From assembly GCF_030144325.1 (NCBI RefSeq), contig NZ_CP126307.1:5050001-5114000 (forward strand): DNA of 64,000 nucleotides, in the 5' to 3' direction. The DNA comes from Bosea vestrisii. GTDB taxonomy: Bacteria > Pseudomonadota > Alphaproteobacteria > Rhizobiales > Beijerinckiaceae. This document shows, one piece after another, positions 16,836 to 26,368 of the stretch (the stretch's first letter is position 1; the number at the start of each line of letters is the position of its first letter). The translations under genes were made by a program, and so were the position numbers. The notes beneath the pieces are model-generated. The model was not told the origin of the DNA. It worked only from the letters and a program-made list of their open reading frames with translations, and did not search any database.

Positions 16836-19800
16836 AAAAGGCCGCCCGGGGGCGGCCTTTTCGTATCCGGCCTGGCCGGTTCTACTCGAACCGCCCGCTG
16901 GCATGGGCCAGCATGGTGTAGACCTTGCCGGTCTCCGAGGTCAGGTAGGTCTTCGCCACCATCGAGTCGCGGTCGTCCTTGGCCGCTTCGCCGAGCAGAC
17001 GCTCGAACTCCTCGATATAGCGGTCGACCGTCTCCTTGAACTCGGCGTCGCGGCGGTACTTGCGACGGATCTCGTCGAAGGTCTGCTGGCCCTGCAGCGT
17101 GTAGAGCCGGCGGGTGAAGACGTTGCGCTCGCCGCGCTTGTAGCGCTCCCAGAGCTCGACCGCGGCATCGTGGTCGATCATCCGGGCGATGTCGACCGAG
17201 AGCGAATCGAGCTTCTCGATGCTGTGCGCCGTCGGCTTGGAGGCTTCCGGACGCCTTGTCGTCGCGCGAGGCGCGGCTCAGCAGGTCCGAGAGCCAGCCA
17301 GCCTTTGCCGGAGCAGGCTCGGCTGCAGGCCGGCGAGCCGGATCGGCGCGCTGGACCTCGGGCCGCGCGGGCTCGGGGGCAGGGCGCACCTGGACCTGCG
17401 GCTGTGGCTCGGCCCTTGCCGGTTCCGGCGTCGGGTCGATCGAGGCGCGCAGCGGCTCCATCAGCACCGGGGCACTCTGCACGGCGACCGAAGCGCTGGC
17501 TGCGGGCATAGGCTGCTGATAGGCGACTGCCCGCCGCTCGCCTTGCGGGCGTGCGACGTCGCTGCTGCGGCCGGAGCGCGAGACGATCTCGGTCAGCTCG
17601 TTGAGCGCCTTGATCTGGTCGGCGACGACGCGGCGCATGGCGGCGGTCGATTCCTGCGTCTCGCGCGGCAGCTCGAGCACGCCCTTCTTGAGCTCGGTGC
17701 GGGTCGTCTCGAGCTCGCGATGGATCTCCGCCGACATCGACCGCATGTCCTCGGCGGCGCTCTGGAAGCGCTCCGTGACCTTGGCGAACTCGCCGGAGAC
17801 CTCGTTCACCACCTCTTCGTAGGCCGCCCGCAGCGCCAGTGCCGTCGCCTCGCGCTCGCGACCGCTGGCGGCGCGGATCGAGTCGAATTGCTGGGCGATG
17901 GCGCTGTTGGTCGACTCGGCCGCATCGCCGAGCACGGTGCTGAGCTGGCGGGTGCGCGTCTCGGCGTTGCTGAGCGAGTCGTCGAGCGCCGACGAGAAGG
18001 AGCGGGTGATCTGCTCGATGTCGTCGGTGCGCGTCGAGATCAGCCCGTGCAGGTGTTCCAGCGCCTCCTTGCGGTCGGCCAGGACATTGCCGACGCGGGC
18101 CTCGACCTGCTCCAGCCGTTGCGCGACGGCGTTGAGCGCCGCGGCATTGGCCTGCGAGGTCTCGGTCATCGTCGAGCCCTGCTCGTCGATGCGGGAGATC
18201 AGCGCGACGGTGTCGCGCAGCGTGCCTTCCGAGTAGCCCTTCAGCGTCGCGATCTGGCTCGCGACCTGCTCCGAGGTGCGGTTGGTTTCCTGCACCACCG
18301 TCGAGAGCACGTTCTGCAGCTCCTCGACGCGGCCCGACAGGCTGCCTTCGACTGCCGCGAGGTTCTTGTTCGCGCCGGTAACGATCTGCTGCATCAGCTT
18401 GTTGGCCTCGCCGAGGCGGCCAAGCATGCTGCCGAGCTCGCTGCGCAACTGCTCGTTGGTCTTGAGCAGTGCCTCGACCGACTGGTTGGTGCCGCTCTCG
18501 ATCGTCTCGCGCAACGCGCCCGAGGCGAGGTCGAGCGCCTGGCTCATCTCGGTGCTGCGCTCGCGCAGGCTGGCGACCACGGAGCCGCCGCGGTTTTCGA
18601 TATTGTTGACCAGGGCCTCACCGATGCTGGCGAACTGGCCGGCGAGGGCGGCGCCCTTCTGGCCGAGCGCGTCGATCACGCCGTTGCCGCGTTCGTCGAA
18701 CAGCGCACGGATTTCCTCGGTCCGTGCGGTCAGCGAGGAGTTCATCCCTTCCGACTGTTCCGTCAGCGTCCGGGCCAGATGCCGGCTCTGCTGGTCCAGG
18801 ACATTCAGGATGTCGCCGCCACGCTCGTCGAACAGGGCACGCAACTCCTCCGTCCGCCCGGAGAGGGCGGTGGCGATGCCGTCCGACCGCTCCTGCAGGA
18901 TCTGGGCGATCTGGCTGCCGCGGTGGCCGAGCGCGTTGAGGATGCCGCCGCCGCGCTCGTCGAACACTGCGCGCAGCTCATCGGACCGCTCGGAAAGCGC
19001 AGCGGCGATGCCGTCCGACTTCTCCTGTAGCGTCCGGACGATCTGGTTGCCCTGCTGGTCGAGCAGGGTGACCAGGCCGGAACCCTTGTCCTCGAACAGG
19101 GCCCGCAGCTCTTCCGTCCGGGCGCTGAGCGAACCGGCGATCGATTCCGAAGTTCCCTGTAGCGTCTGGACGATCTGGTTGCCGCGCTCGTCGAGCAGGG
19201 TGACCAGGCTGGCGCCCTTGCCCTCGAACAGAGCACGCAGTTCCTCGGTACGGTCGCCGAGCGAGCCGGCGATCGAATCTGCGGTACCCTGCAGCGTCTG
19301 TGCGATCTGGGTACCACGTGAGTCGAGCGTGCCGGAGACCGTGTCGAGCCGGTTGACGACGCGTTCCTCGAACCGCGCCACGCTCTGGTCGAGCGTGTCG
19401 GCGATCTGCAGGGCGCGCCCGCCGAGCGTCGCATTGATGTTGTCGGCTTTGTCGGCGAGCGTGCGCGTCAACGCCTCGCTCTTCGTGGTGACGATCTCGC
19501 CGATCTCGTCGGCCTTGGCGGTCAGCGCGCGGGTGACTTCGCGCCCGCCCTCGGCCATGACGCGGGCGATATCGACCGTGCGCTCGACCAGCGCCTCGTT
19601 GAGGGCGCTGGCGCGTGCGCCGAGATTGCCGTCGATGCGGGCGATGAGCCCGTCGAGCGAGGTCGCGATCTCGGAGCTCTTGGCGCTGGAGCGGTCCTCG
19701 AAGATCTTGATCTGGGTCTCCATGGTGGCGGCCGCTTCCTGCGTGCGCGCCATCATGGTCTCGGCGGCGTGCTGCGAGCGTTCGCCGATCCGCTCGGCCA

Positions 19801-22800
19801 GCGCCTGGCCTTCCTCGCCGAGCAGCTTCTCGACCTGGCCGAGGCGCAGCGTCACCGAATCGGTGAAGGAGCGGGCGTCGTTGCCGAGCTTGGCGGCCAG
19901 CGTGCCGCCGCGGGTGACGATGATCTCCTCGAAGGCGCCGAGGCGGGCGCCGATCGTGGCTTCGATCTCGCGGCCCTGGACGTCGAAGAGCCGGTTCAGC
20001 GAGTCGTGCTTGCTGGCGAGCGACTCGTTGAGCGCCTGCGAACGCGCATCGACCGAGCGCAGCAGCGACTCGGCGTTGGCGGCGAGCGCCTGGTTGACGC
20101 GGCCGCCCTGCTGGGTCAGCGCTATCACCACGTCCTTGCCGGTGGCGGCGAGCAGGCTGCTGGCGCGCTCGGCCTCGGTCGTGAAGGTGCCGCGCAGCGC
20201 GGTCGCGGCCTCGGTAACGCGGTCGGCGATCTCGCGGCCGTCGACATTGATCGCGTCAGACAGGGCCTTGGTGGCCTCGTCGAGGCGGCTGGCCAGCGTC
20301 TGGCTCTGCTCGCCGATGAGCCCGTGGACCTCGCGACCGGTCGCGGTGAGGCCGGCGACGATCGCGTCGCGCTGGGTGCCGAGCAGGGCGCCGACCTCGT
20401 CTCCCGCCTGCCCGAGGCGGGCGATGAAGCCGGTATGCTGGTTGTCGATGACGGATTTCGCCGTCTCGCTCGCGGCCAGGATCTTGGCGGCGAGCGCCTC
20501 GCCGGTTTCGTCGAGCCGCTGATGCGCGGTCCCGCTCGCCTCAGCCAGGCGGTCGATCAGCGCATTGCCGCGCTCGGCCAGCAGGCCATGGACCGAGCGG
20601 CCGACATCGGCGACGCGGGTGACCAGCGCCTGGCTCTGGCCGGAAAGCAGTTCCTGCATGTCCTGGCCGGTCGCGATGACGCGACCGCTGAGGGCTTCGC
20701 CCTCGGTGATGAGAAGGTTGCGCACGCTGGCGCCGGCATCGGTGAGCTGCGTCACCAGCGTCTCGCGCTGGCTGCCGATCGCGGTGTGGACCTCGGTGCC
20801 GACATCCGACAGGCGAGCGACCAGGCTGTCGCCGCGCTCGCCGATCGCGGTGTGGACCTCGGTGCCGACATCGGACAGGCGCGCCACGAGGCTGTCGCCG
20901 CGCTCGCCGATCGTGGCGTGGACCTCGCGTGCCACCTCGGACAGCCGGGCGATGAGCCCGTCGCCGCGCTCGCCGATCGCAGCCTCGACATCGCGGCCGG
21001 CATGGGCCACGCGGGAGACGATGCCCTCGGCGCGATCGCCGAGCGTCCGGTGGATCTCCTCGGTGCTGTCGGACAACCTGGCGACGAGGCTGTCGCCGCG
21101 CTCGCTGATCACAGTCTCGACGCTGCGACCGGCATCCGACACGCGCGCAACGATGCTGTCGGCGCGCTCGCCGATCGCGTGCTCGACACCCTGGCCGATC
21201 TCGGCCATGCGCAGCACGAGCCCGTCGCCGCGCTCGCTGATCGCCTCCTGCAGGCGCTGCCCGGTCTCGGAGAGACGGCCAACCAGGTGGTCGCCCTGCT
21301 CGCCGATCGTGCTGCGCACCTCGTGGCCGACGTCGGAGAGGCGGGTGACGAGGCTGCTCGCCTCCTCGGAGAACAGGCTGTGCACGGTCGCGCCGACGGC
21401 GGAAATCCGCGCGGTCAGCTCCTCGCCGCGCTCGCCGATCAGGCTGTGCAGGCCCTTGCTGGCCTCGTCGAAGCGCAGGACGATCGAATCGGTCTTTTCA
21501 CTCAGCAGGGCGTCGACGGTCTGGACCGTGCCGGAGAGCTTCTCGACCAGTGTCTCGCCCTGGCTGGCAATGAGGCCATGAACGGTGTCGCCTGCTTCCT
21601 GGATGCGGCTGACGACGAGCTCGTTCTGCTTGCCGAGCAGCATGTGCACGCCGCGGCCGACTTCGGCGAGACGGGTGGTGACGCTCTCGCCCTCGCTGCT
21701 GATCGTGTTGCGTAGTGTGTCGCCAGTCTCGGTGAGGCGGCGGCTCAGGCTGCCGCTCTGCTCGTCGAACAGCTCGACGAGGGTGCGCCCGCTCTGCTCG
21801 AAGCGCTCGGCGACGGTGGCGCCGCGCTGCGAAATCTCCTGGGCGAGCGTGTCGCCGGTGACGCGCAGCGTGTCGTTGACGGTTTCGGCGCGGCTCGCCA
21901 GCGACTCGACGACCTGCGCGCCGGTCTCGCTGATGGCGCGGGTGACGTCGCGGGCGCCGGCGGTCAGGCCCTCGGTGAGCACCGCACCGGTGCGCTCGAG
22001 CGAGCCCGCGATTTCCTGGGCGCGGTTGTCGAGCAAGGCGGTCACCGACTGGCTCGCATTCGTCATGCGCTCGCTGACATCATGCGAGGTCGATTGCAGG
22101 CGCTCGACCAGATCGCTGCCGCGGCCGCTGATCTCGTCGACCATGCGCTCGCCGGCATGGCCGAGAGCGAGCGTGATCTGGTCGCCCTTGTCGGTTAGGC
22201 GCGAGGTGACGCGCTCGCCCGCCTCGGCGACGGCGTCGGCGATCGAACGGCTGGCAGTTTCGAGATCCTTGGAGATGCTCTCATGGGCGCCACTGATCGC
22301 GAATTTCACGCGCTCGGCATTGCCGACAACGGATTCACGCTGGTTCACCAATTCGTCGATGAGCGAGCGCAAACGGATCTCGTTGTCGGCATAGGCGCGC
22401 TCGAGCGTGGCGATCTCGCCGCGCACGATGGTCTCGAGCTCGCCGGCACGCGCCACCGCACGCTCGATGCCGTCGCCCATGGCGGCGACCTCGCGGCGGA
22501 TGGTCTGGCTGAGCGACAGGACGGAATCCGTCGCAACGACCTCGGGCTCGGCCAGGCGCAGTGCGACTTCGGTCATCGCGCGCGAAACCAGCCGCATCTC
22601 CTGGGTCCGACGATAGAGCGCCGCCAGTACAAAGAAGAAGACCACGGGCGTGCCGGCGCCGAAGGCGAGAAGGGCCCATTGTCCGGGCCCCCAGGCGGCC
22701 ATGCCGGCCGGCAGGCCCTCGGTGAACGAGCCATAGCGGCTGACGAGCGTGAAACCGACGCCGCCGAGCCAGATGAAAGCAGCCAGGACTGCGAGCCAAT

Positions 22801-23128
22801 AGGGCCTACCGGAGGGGCGGACGGCGAAGGCGTGGACGAGCGAAGAGGAATCCCTGCGGTCGTCATTGGCGACGCGGCTGGTGTCCGGGGCGATCGTGGG
22901 GCGGGGCGGGGTGGCAGGCGCTTCCGCCGCGACTTCGGCAGCAACTGGCGTCACGGGCGCGCTTTCGACGCGCGGCAGATCGATCTTGAGTTCGTTCTCG
23001 CCCGTCGCTGGCAGCCTCGGTTCGGTAGAAGCCGGCCCCTCGGTCTTCGACGGGTCGAGCCTCAGCGCCTCCTCGATCGCCGACATCGCTGCTTCGGTCG
23101 GATCCTGGAGCTTGTTCTGCCGGGTCAT
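16820..23128 (-). CDS. Giant apolipoprotein-like polar growth protein (GPR/RgsE-like), frameshifted near its 3' end
   Basis: As it stands the frame encodes 2102 residues; Agrobacterium GPR (growth pole ring protein, RgsE in Sinorhizobium) is of nearly the same size and kind. Residues 1-105 are acidic/Pro-rich; two membrane helices follow (about 111-129 and 151-171). Then about 1,600 residues of amphipathic 22-residue repeats, such as ERGDSLVARLSDVGTEVHTA, resemble apolipoprotein helices. Such proteins organise the growing pole in Hyphomicrobiales. Around 17254 the protein switches to a non-native frame: the +1 frame continues natively as RPEASKPTAHSIEKLDSL, then MIDHDAAVELWERY, to a stop at 16882, so the authentic protein is about 2,080 residues. 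GPR identity is inferred from size and architecture. Confidence 0.8.
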   Translation of the reverse strand: MTRQNKLQDPTEAAMSAIEEALRLDPSKTEGPASTEPRLPATGENELKIDLPRVESAPVTPVAAEVAAEAPATPPRPTIAPDTSRVANDDRRDSSSLVHAFAVRPSGRPYWLAVLAAFIWLGGVGFTLVSRYGSFTEGLPAGMAAWGPGQWALLAFGAGTPVVFFFVLAALYRRTQEMRLVSRAMTEVALRLAEPEVVATDSVLSLSQTIRREVAAMGDGIERAVARAGELETIVRGEIATLERAYADNEIRLRSLIDELVNQRESVVGNAERVKFAISGAHESISKDLETASRSIADAVAEAGERVTSRLTDKGDQITLALGHAGERMVDEISGRGSDLVERLQSTSHDVSERMTNASQSVTALLDNRAQEIAGSLERTGAVLTEGLTAGARDVTRAISETGAQVVESLASRAETVNDTLRVTGDTLAQEISQRGATVAERFEQSGRTLVELFDEQSGSLSRRLTETGDTLRNTISSEGESVTTRLAEVGRGVHMLLGKQNELVVSRIQEAGDTVHGLIASQGETLVEKLSGTVQTVDALLSEKTDSIVLRFDEASKGLHSLIGERGEELTARISAVGATVHSLFSEEASSLVTRLSDVGHEVRSTIGEQGDHLVGRLSETGQRLQEAISERGDGLVLRMAEIGQGVEHAIGERADSIVARVSDAGRSVETVISERGDSLVARLSDSTEEIHRTLGDRAEGIVSRVAHAGRDVEAAIGERGDGLIARLSEVAREVHATIGERGDSLVARLSDVGTEVHTAIGERGDSLVARLSDVGTEVHTAIGSQRETLVTQLTDAGASVRNLLITEGEALSGRVIATGQDMQELLSGQSQALVTRVADVGRSVHGLLAERGNALIDRLAEASGTAHQRLDETGEALAAKILAASETAKSVIDNQHTGFIARLGQAGDEVGALLGTQRDAIVAGLTATGREVHGLIGEQSQTLASRLDEATKALSDAINVDGREIADRVTEAATALRGTFTTEAERASSLLAATGKDVVIALTQQGGRVNQALAANAESLLRSVDARSQALNESLASKHDSLNRLFDVQGREIEATIGARLGAFEEIIVTRGGTLAAKLGNDARSFTDSVTLRLGQVEKLLGEEGQALAERIGERSQHAAETMMARTQEAAATMETQIKIFEDRSSAKSSEIATSLDGLIARIDGNLGARASALNEALVERTVDIARVMAEGGREVTRALTAKADEIGEIVTTKSEALTRTLADKADNINATLGGRALQIADTLDQSVARFEERVVNRLDTVSGTLDSRGTQIAQTLQGTADSIAGSLGDRTEELRALFEGKGASLVTLLDERGNQIVQTLQGTSESIAGSLSARTEELRALFEDKGSGLVTLLDQQGNQIVRTLQEKSDGIAAALSERSDELRAVFDERGGGILNALGHRGSQIAQILQERSDGIATALSGRTEELRALFDERGGDILNVLDQQSRHLARTLTEQSEGMNSSLTARTEEIRALFDERGNGVIDALGQKGAALAGQFASIGEALVNNIENRGGSVVASLRERSTEMSQALDLASGALRETIESGTNQSVEALLKTNEQLRSELGSMLGRLGEANKLMQQIVTGANKNLAAVEGSLSGRVEELQNVLSTVVQETNRTSEQVASQIATLKGYSEGTLRDTVALISRIDEQGSTMTETSQANAAALNAVAQRLEQVEARVGNVLADRKEALEHLHGLISTRTDDIEQITRSFSSALDDSLSNAETRTRQLSTVLGDAAESTNSAIAQQFDSIRAASGREREATALALRAAYEEVVNEVSGEFAKVTERFQSAAEDMRSMSAEIHRELETTRTELKKGVLELPRETQESTAAMRRVVADQIKALNELTEIVSRSGRSSDVARPQGERRAVAYQQPMPAASASVAVQSAPVLMEPLRASIDPTPEPARAEPQPQVQVRPAPEPARPEVQRADPARRPAAEPAPAKAGWLSDLLSRASRDDKASGSLQADGAQHREARFALGRHRPDDRPRCRGRALGALQARRAQRLHPPALHAAGPADLRRDPSQVPPRRRVQGDGRPLYRGVRASARRSGQGRPRLDGGEDLPDLGDRQGLHHAGPCQRAVRVEPARPDTKRPPPGGLFFGDR
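16836..16861. terminator. Bidirectional Rho-independent terminator
   Basis: Stem aaaaggccgcc / ggcggcctttt with loop cggg. The A-run and T-run flank the stem, so it can stop transcription from both strands: the islet genes from the left and the GPR-like gene from the right. Confidence 0.85.
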
Positions 23129-23303
23129 GAATGCCGCCTCGCTACGCTACTTGCGACGGGCGGTGATGTCCGCCGCAGATCGGGAACCGGCAGCCTCCAG
23201 CCGAATCCGTCAAGCGACACGACGCCCATCGTTTACTGTCTCGAAGGGTAGTTGAGGCAAGCAGGGATTGAAACCCGTTTGACCGTCTGATTCACAAACG
23301 TCG

Positions 23304-23319
23304 TTAACGCCTCATTCAC
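23304..23319. promoter_or_regulatory. Possible CtrA half-consensus box
   Basis: TTAA at 23304-23307 and TTCACC at 23315-23320, separated by 7 bases, approximates the TTAA-N7-TTAAC site of the cell-cycle regulator CtrA (one mismatch in the second half). It lies between the divergent GPR-like and Hpt genes, 71 bases upstream of the Hpt start. By-eye match only. Confidence 0.3.
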
Positions 23320-23390
23320 CATAAAGGCGCTTCATCAGAGGTCAGAAGGCTGCGCGAGTTCCGCAGCTTAGAGCCAAAACCGAGTTCCCC

Positions 23391-23726
23391 ATGCCCCAGA
23401 CTGCCATCGACCTCGTGCACCTCGCCCGCCAGACCGGTGGCGATGCCGAGCTGGAGCGCGAACTGCTGACGCTGTTCGCGCAGCAATGCGCCCGCCACTT
23501 ACGCGCCATCCATGGCGGCGACGCCAATGTCCGCCGCGACGCCGCCCACACCCTGAAAGGGGCTGCCCGCGCCATCGGCGCCTGGCAGGTCGCGGAAGCC
23601 GCCGACCGGATCGAGCAGCAGCTCGGCCAGGCCGGCACGGCGCCGCGCGAGGACGCGCTGGACGCGCTGACGCTTGCAGCGGCCGAGGCGCGCGCGGTGA
23701 TTTCGCGGCTCGACTGCGCGGCCTGA
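23391..23726 (+). CDS. Histidine phosphotransfer (Hpt) domain protein
   Basis: Single-domain Hpt protein of 111 residues. The phosphoacceptor is His53 in AAHTLKGAARAIGAW, the canonical H-x-L-K-G motif; the surrounding sequence forms the usual four-helix bundle. Such proteins pass phosphate between hybrid kinases and response regulators. No kinase or receiver gene lies nearby, so its partners are elsewhere. It is divergent from the GPR-like gene, and the ferredoxin gene follows after a 199-base gap that includes a poorly coding stretch. Confidence 0.9.
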   Translation: MPQTAIDLVHLARQTGGDAELERELLTLFAQQCARHLRAIHGGDANVRRDAAHTLKGAARAIGAWQVAEAADRIEQQLGQAGTAPREDALDALTLAAAEARAVISRLDCAA

Positions 23727-23925
23727 CGCCGCAGCACGGAAGGCTGCGGGCAGTCGATATCGGCGTTTCGTCCGCCTTCGAAATCCTCTAGAGACGAACT
23801 GCCTGCAGGCTTTCGCTTGCGGGCGACGTTCCTCCGAACCTGCCCGTGCGCCGCCAAGGAAGCCCGGCCGGTTCCTCCCGACCGCGCCAGCCGCGCAGCC
23901 GCCGCAAGGCGCGCCGGAGTCCACG

Positions 23926-24246
23926 ATGCCGAAGATCACTTACATCGACGCCCAGGGCACCAGCCGCACGGTCGAGGGCGAGACGGGTTCGACCGTGATG
24001 GAGGTCGCGGTGCGCAACGGCGTGCCGGGCATCGAGGCGGAATGCGGCGGAGCCTGCGCCTGCGCGACCTGCCATGTCTATGTCGACGAGGCCTGGGCCG
24101 AAAAGGCCGGCCATGCCGAGCCGATGGAAGAGGACATGCTGGACTTCGCCTTCGATGTCCGCCCGAACTCGCGCCTGTCCTGCCAGATCAGGGTGCGTGA
24201 CGAACTCGATGGCTTGATCGTTCGCACGCCGGCTCGTCAGGGCTGA
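23926..24246 (+). CDS. [2Fe-2S] ferredoxin (adrenodoxin type)
   Basis: A 106-residue ferredoxin of the vertebrate/adrenodoxin class. Cluster ligands Cys40, Cys46, Cys49 and Cys86 follow the C-x5-C-x2-C...C pattern (CGGACACATCHVYVDEAW, then LSCQIRV). It carries single electrons in the cytoplasm, typically to cytochrome P450s, hydroxylases or Fe-S assembly. No such partner is adjacent, so it may serve a housekeeping role. ATG 23926 is preceded by GGAG at good spacing. It is convergent with the MFS gene. Confidence 0.93.
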   Translation: MPKITYIDAQGTSRTVEGETGSTVMEVAVRNGVPGIEAECGGACACATCHVYVDEAWAEKAGHAEPMEEDMLDFAFDVRPNSRLSCQIRVRDELDGLIVRTPARQG

Positions 24247-24265
24247 ACTCCCGACAGCTTGTCTT

Positions 24266-25501
24266 CTACTCGGCTGGCGCCGTAGCCCGAGCGACCAGCG
24301 TCGTCTCATGGCCGGCGGCCGGATGGCGCGGCACCAGCAGCGACAGGCTGAGCGAGACCGTCGCCACCGCTGCCCCGATATAGAAGACGATCGCCGGATC
24401 TCGCAGCCAGATCAGGCCGAAGGTGATCGGCAGGAACACTGCGGCGATGTGGTTGATGGTGAAGGCCACCGCCGAGGTCGGCGCGATGTCGGCGGGGTCG
24501 GCGATCTTCTGGAAATAGGTACGCTGCGCCAGGACGAGCGTGAAGAAGACGCCGTCGATGACGAAGAGCCCGCCGGCGACGAGCGCGCCCGCTGTGCCGA
24601 ATTGGCCGTGGCTGGCCAGCGCATAGCCGATGAAGACGGCGATCAGCGAGATGTTCTCGAGCTGGATCGTCGCGCGCTCGCCGACCTTGCCGACGAGGTT
24701 GCCGAGCAGCGGGCCGGCGAACATGTTGATGCCATAGGTCACCAGCAGCAGCGTCGCGGTCGCGGCGACGTCGTAGCCGAAGCGTTCGACCAGCAGGAAG
24801 CCGCCAAAGGCCATGAAGATCTGCCGGCGCGCGCCCGACATGAAGGTCAGCGCGTAATAGAGCCAGTAGCGCTTGCGCAGCACGAAGCCCTTGTTCTGCG
24901 GGACCACGCCCTGGAAACGCGGGAAGAGCAGCATGGCGGCGGCCGTCAGCGCCATGGTGACGAGGCCGGCGCCGAGGAAGACATGGGCATAGCTCGGCTG
25001 CCACAGGCGCCAGATCAACGCGATCGAGCCGAAGGCGATGAGCTGTGCCACTGCCGAGGCGCCGGCAATCTTGCCGAGCAGCCGCGGTGCCTCCGACTTC
25101 GGCAGCAGCTGTAATTGCAGCGACTGCTGCGCCGTCTCGTAATAATGGAAGCCGAGCGACATGATCATTGTCGTCAGCAGGAGCCCGCCGAGGCTGGGGA
25201 AGTAGCCGGTCAGTGCCACGCCGAGGCCGAGCGTCAGCAGGCTGAGATAGGCCAGCACCTGCTCGCGCATGATCCAGAACAGGATGATGGCGGTGAAGGC
25301 CAGGAAGCCGGGAATCTCGCGAACCGATTGCAGGATGCCGATGTCCTGCCCGGTGAAGCCCGCCGCTTCCTTGGCGAAGTTGTTGAGCAGCGCGCTCCAG
25401 CTGGCGTAGCCGAGCCAGTTGAGGAAGGCGAGCACCATCAGGAAGGCGGCCGGAGAGGCGAGCAGGCCCGTGCGTGACGGCGGAGAGGCGGCTTCGGTCA
25501 T
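24266..25501 (-). CDS. MFS transporter
   Basis: Major facilitator protein of 411 residues with about twelve hydrophobic segments starting at SPAAFLMVLAFLNWLGYASW (about 17-36). The central part contains a charged loop VPQNKGFVLRKRYWLYYALT (about 199-218) and the second half begins GARRQIFMAFGGFLLVERFG. ATG 25501 is chosen because the open frame upstream of it is not membrane-like and would add 71 residues of low-quality sequence. No substrate can be assigned; the gene stands alone, convergent with ferredoxin and divergent from the universal stress protein gene. Confidence 0.83.
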   Translation of the reverse strand: MTEAASPPSRTGLLASPAAFLMVLAFLNWLGYASWSALLNNFAKEAAGFTGQDIGILQSVREIPGFLAFTAIILFWIMREQVLAYLSLLTLGLGVALTGYFPSLGGLLLTTMIMSLGFHYYETAQQSLQLQLLPKSEAPRLLGKIAGASAVAQLIAFGSIALIWRLWQPSYAHVFLGAGLVTMALTAAAMLLFPRFQGVVPQNKGFVLRKRYWLYYALTFMSGARRQIFMAFGGFLLVERFGYDVAATATLLLVTYGINMFAGPLLGNLVGKVGERATIQLENISLIAVFIGYALASHGQFGTAGALVAGGLFVIDGVFFTLVLAQRTYFQKIADPADIAPTSAVAFTINHIAAVFLPITFGLIWLRDPAIVFYIGAAVATVSLSLSLLVPRHPAAGHETTLVARATAPAE

Positions 25502-25783
25502 CGGTCCACCCGAAAAAGAGTGCACGGCGCAGGCACGGCGGCGGACTGTCGGGTTCCCGGGCGCCGCCGTCAAATGCCGCCGGCTTCTGGCGAGCATGCG
25601 CTGGCCTGATTGATCGATCGCAAGGACGGCGGCCCGCCATCGCGCGAGAATCGCGTTGTTGGAGCCTCTCGCGACGACGCGACGCTCTTCCCTTCGGGGA
25701 TTGTGCTCCGACATAGTGTGAAGGCGTCGGTGCCGATCGTTCGACCATGCCTGGCCGGGCGGGCCACGCCGGAGGAGGATGCG

Positions 25784-26206
25784 ATGTACAAATCGATTCT
25801 GGTGCCCGTCGATCTTGCCGAAGCCGAATTGGCAGCCCCTGCCATTGCTGCGGCGGAGTCATTTGCCACCGCATCCGATGGCACGATCAGGCTGGTCTTC
25901 GTGCGTTCACTTGTGCCGATCACCTATATGGAATTCGTGCCGGCCGACTTCGACGCGGGTCAACAGTCTGAATCCGAGGCGAAGCTCGCCGAAATCGCCG
26001 CCAAGGTGAACCTGCCGGCAGAGCGCGTCTCGGCCAAGGTCCTGGTCGGCTCTGTCCATGGTGAGGTGCTGGCCGAGGCCGATGCCAGCGGCGCCGACCT
26101 GATCGTCATCGGCTCGCACGAGCCCGGCATACTGGCCTATGTGATCGGTTCGAACGCCTCGACCATCGTGCGGCGGGCGAAATGCTCGGTGCTGGTGGTC
26201 AGGTAG
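25784..26206 (+). CDS. Universal stress protein (UspA family)
   Basis: Single-domain UspA protein of 140 residues. The start MYKSILVPVDLAEAE is typical, and the ATP-binding loop is visible at the C-terminal end (IGSHEPGILAYVIGSNAS), followed by the final strand CSVLVVR. ATG 25784 is fixed by a strong ribosome site (ggaggagg) 5 bases upstream. It is the first of three small stress-related genes in the same direction (UspA, GlsB-like, YidB-like). Confidence 0.93.
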   Translation: MYKSILVPVDLAEAELAAPAIAAAESFATASDGTIRLVFVRSLVPITYMEFVPADFDAGQQSESEAKLAEIAAKVNLPAERVSAKVLVGSVHGEVLAEADASGADLIVIGSHEPGILAYVIGSNASTIVRRAKCSVLVVR

Positions 26207-26368
26207 CGGGCTTTCCGCTCGACCGGGGCAACCGGAACTCCCTGCGCTCATGTATCGAGCCCGCTCGAAACAGCAAACCGCGCCTGTTGGGCCGAAAGCG
26301 CTTCTGAACGTTGGAACCTGCCGGCGTTGCAGCCGTTGAAGTCTTGCGCTGCAACTCGGGAGGACATC

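Noticed and set aside
18276..20522. Long open frame (748 codons) on the plus strand, antisense to the GPR-like gene, and similar long ones nearby
   Set aside because: High GC and the regular repeats keep several frames open. The antisense product is low-complexity (Ser/Arg/Ala-rich) with no recognisable domain, while the minus-strand frame encodes a coherent membrane-anchored repeat protein.
20750..21010. Near-identical tandem DNA units that might look like a CRISPR or satellite array
   Set aside because: The units are 66 bases long, directly adjacent without spacers, and encode the 22-residue repeats of the GPR-like protein in frame.
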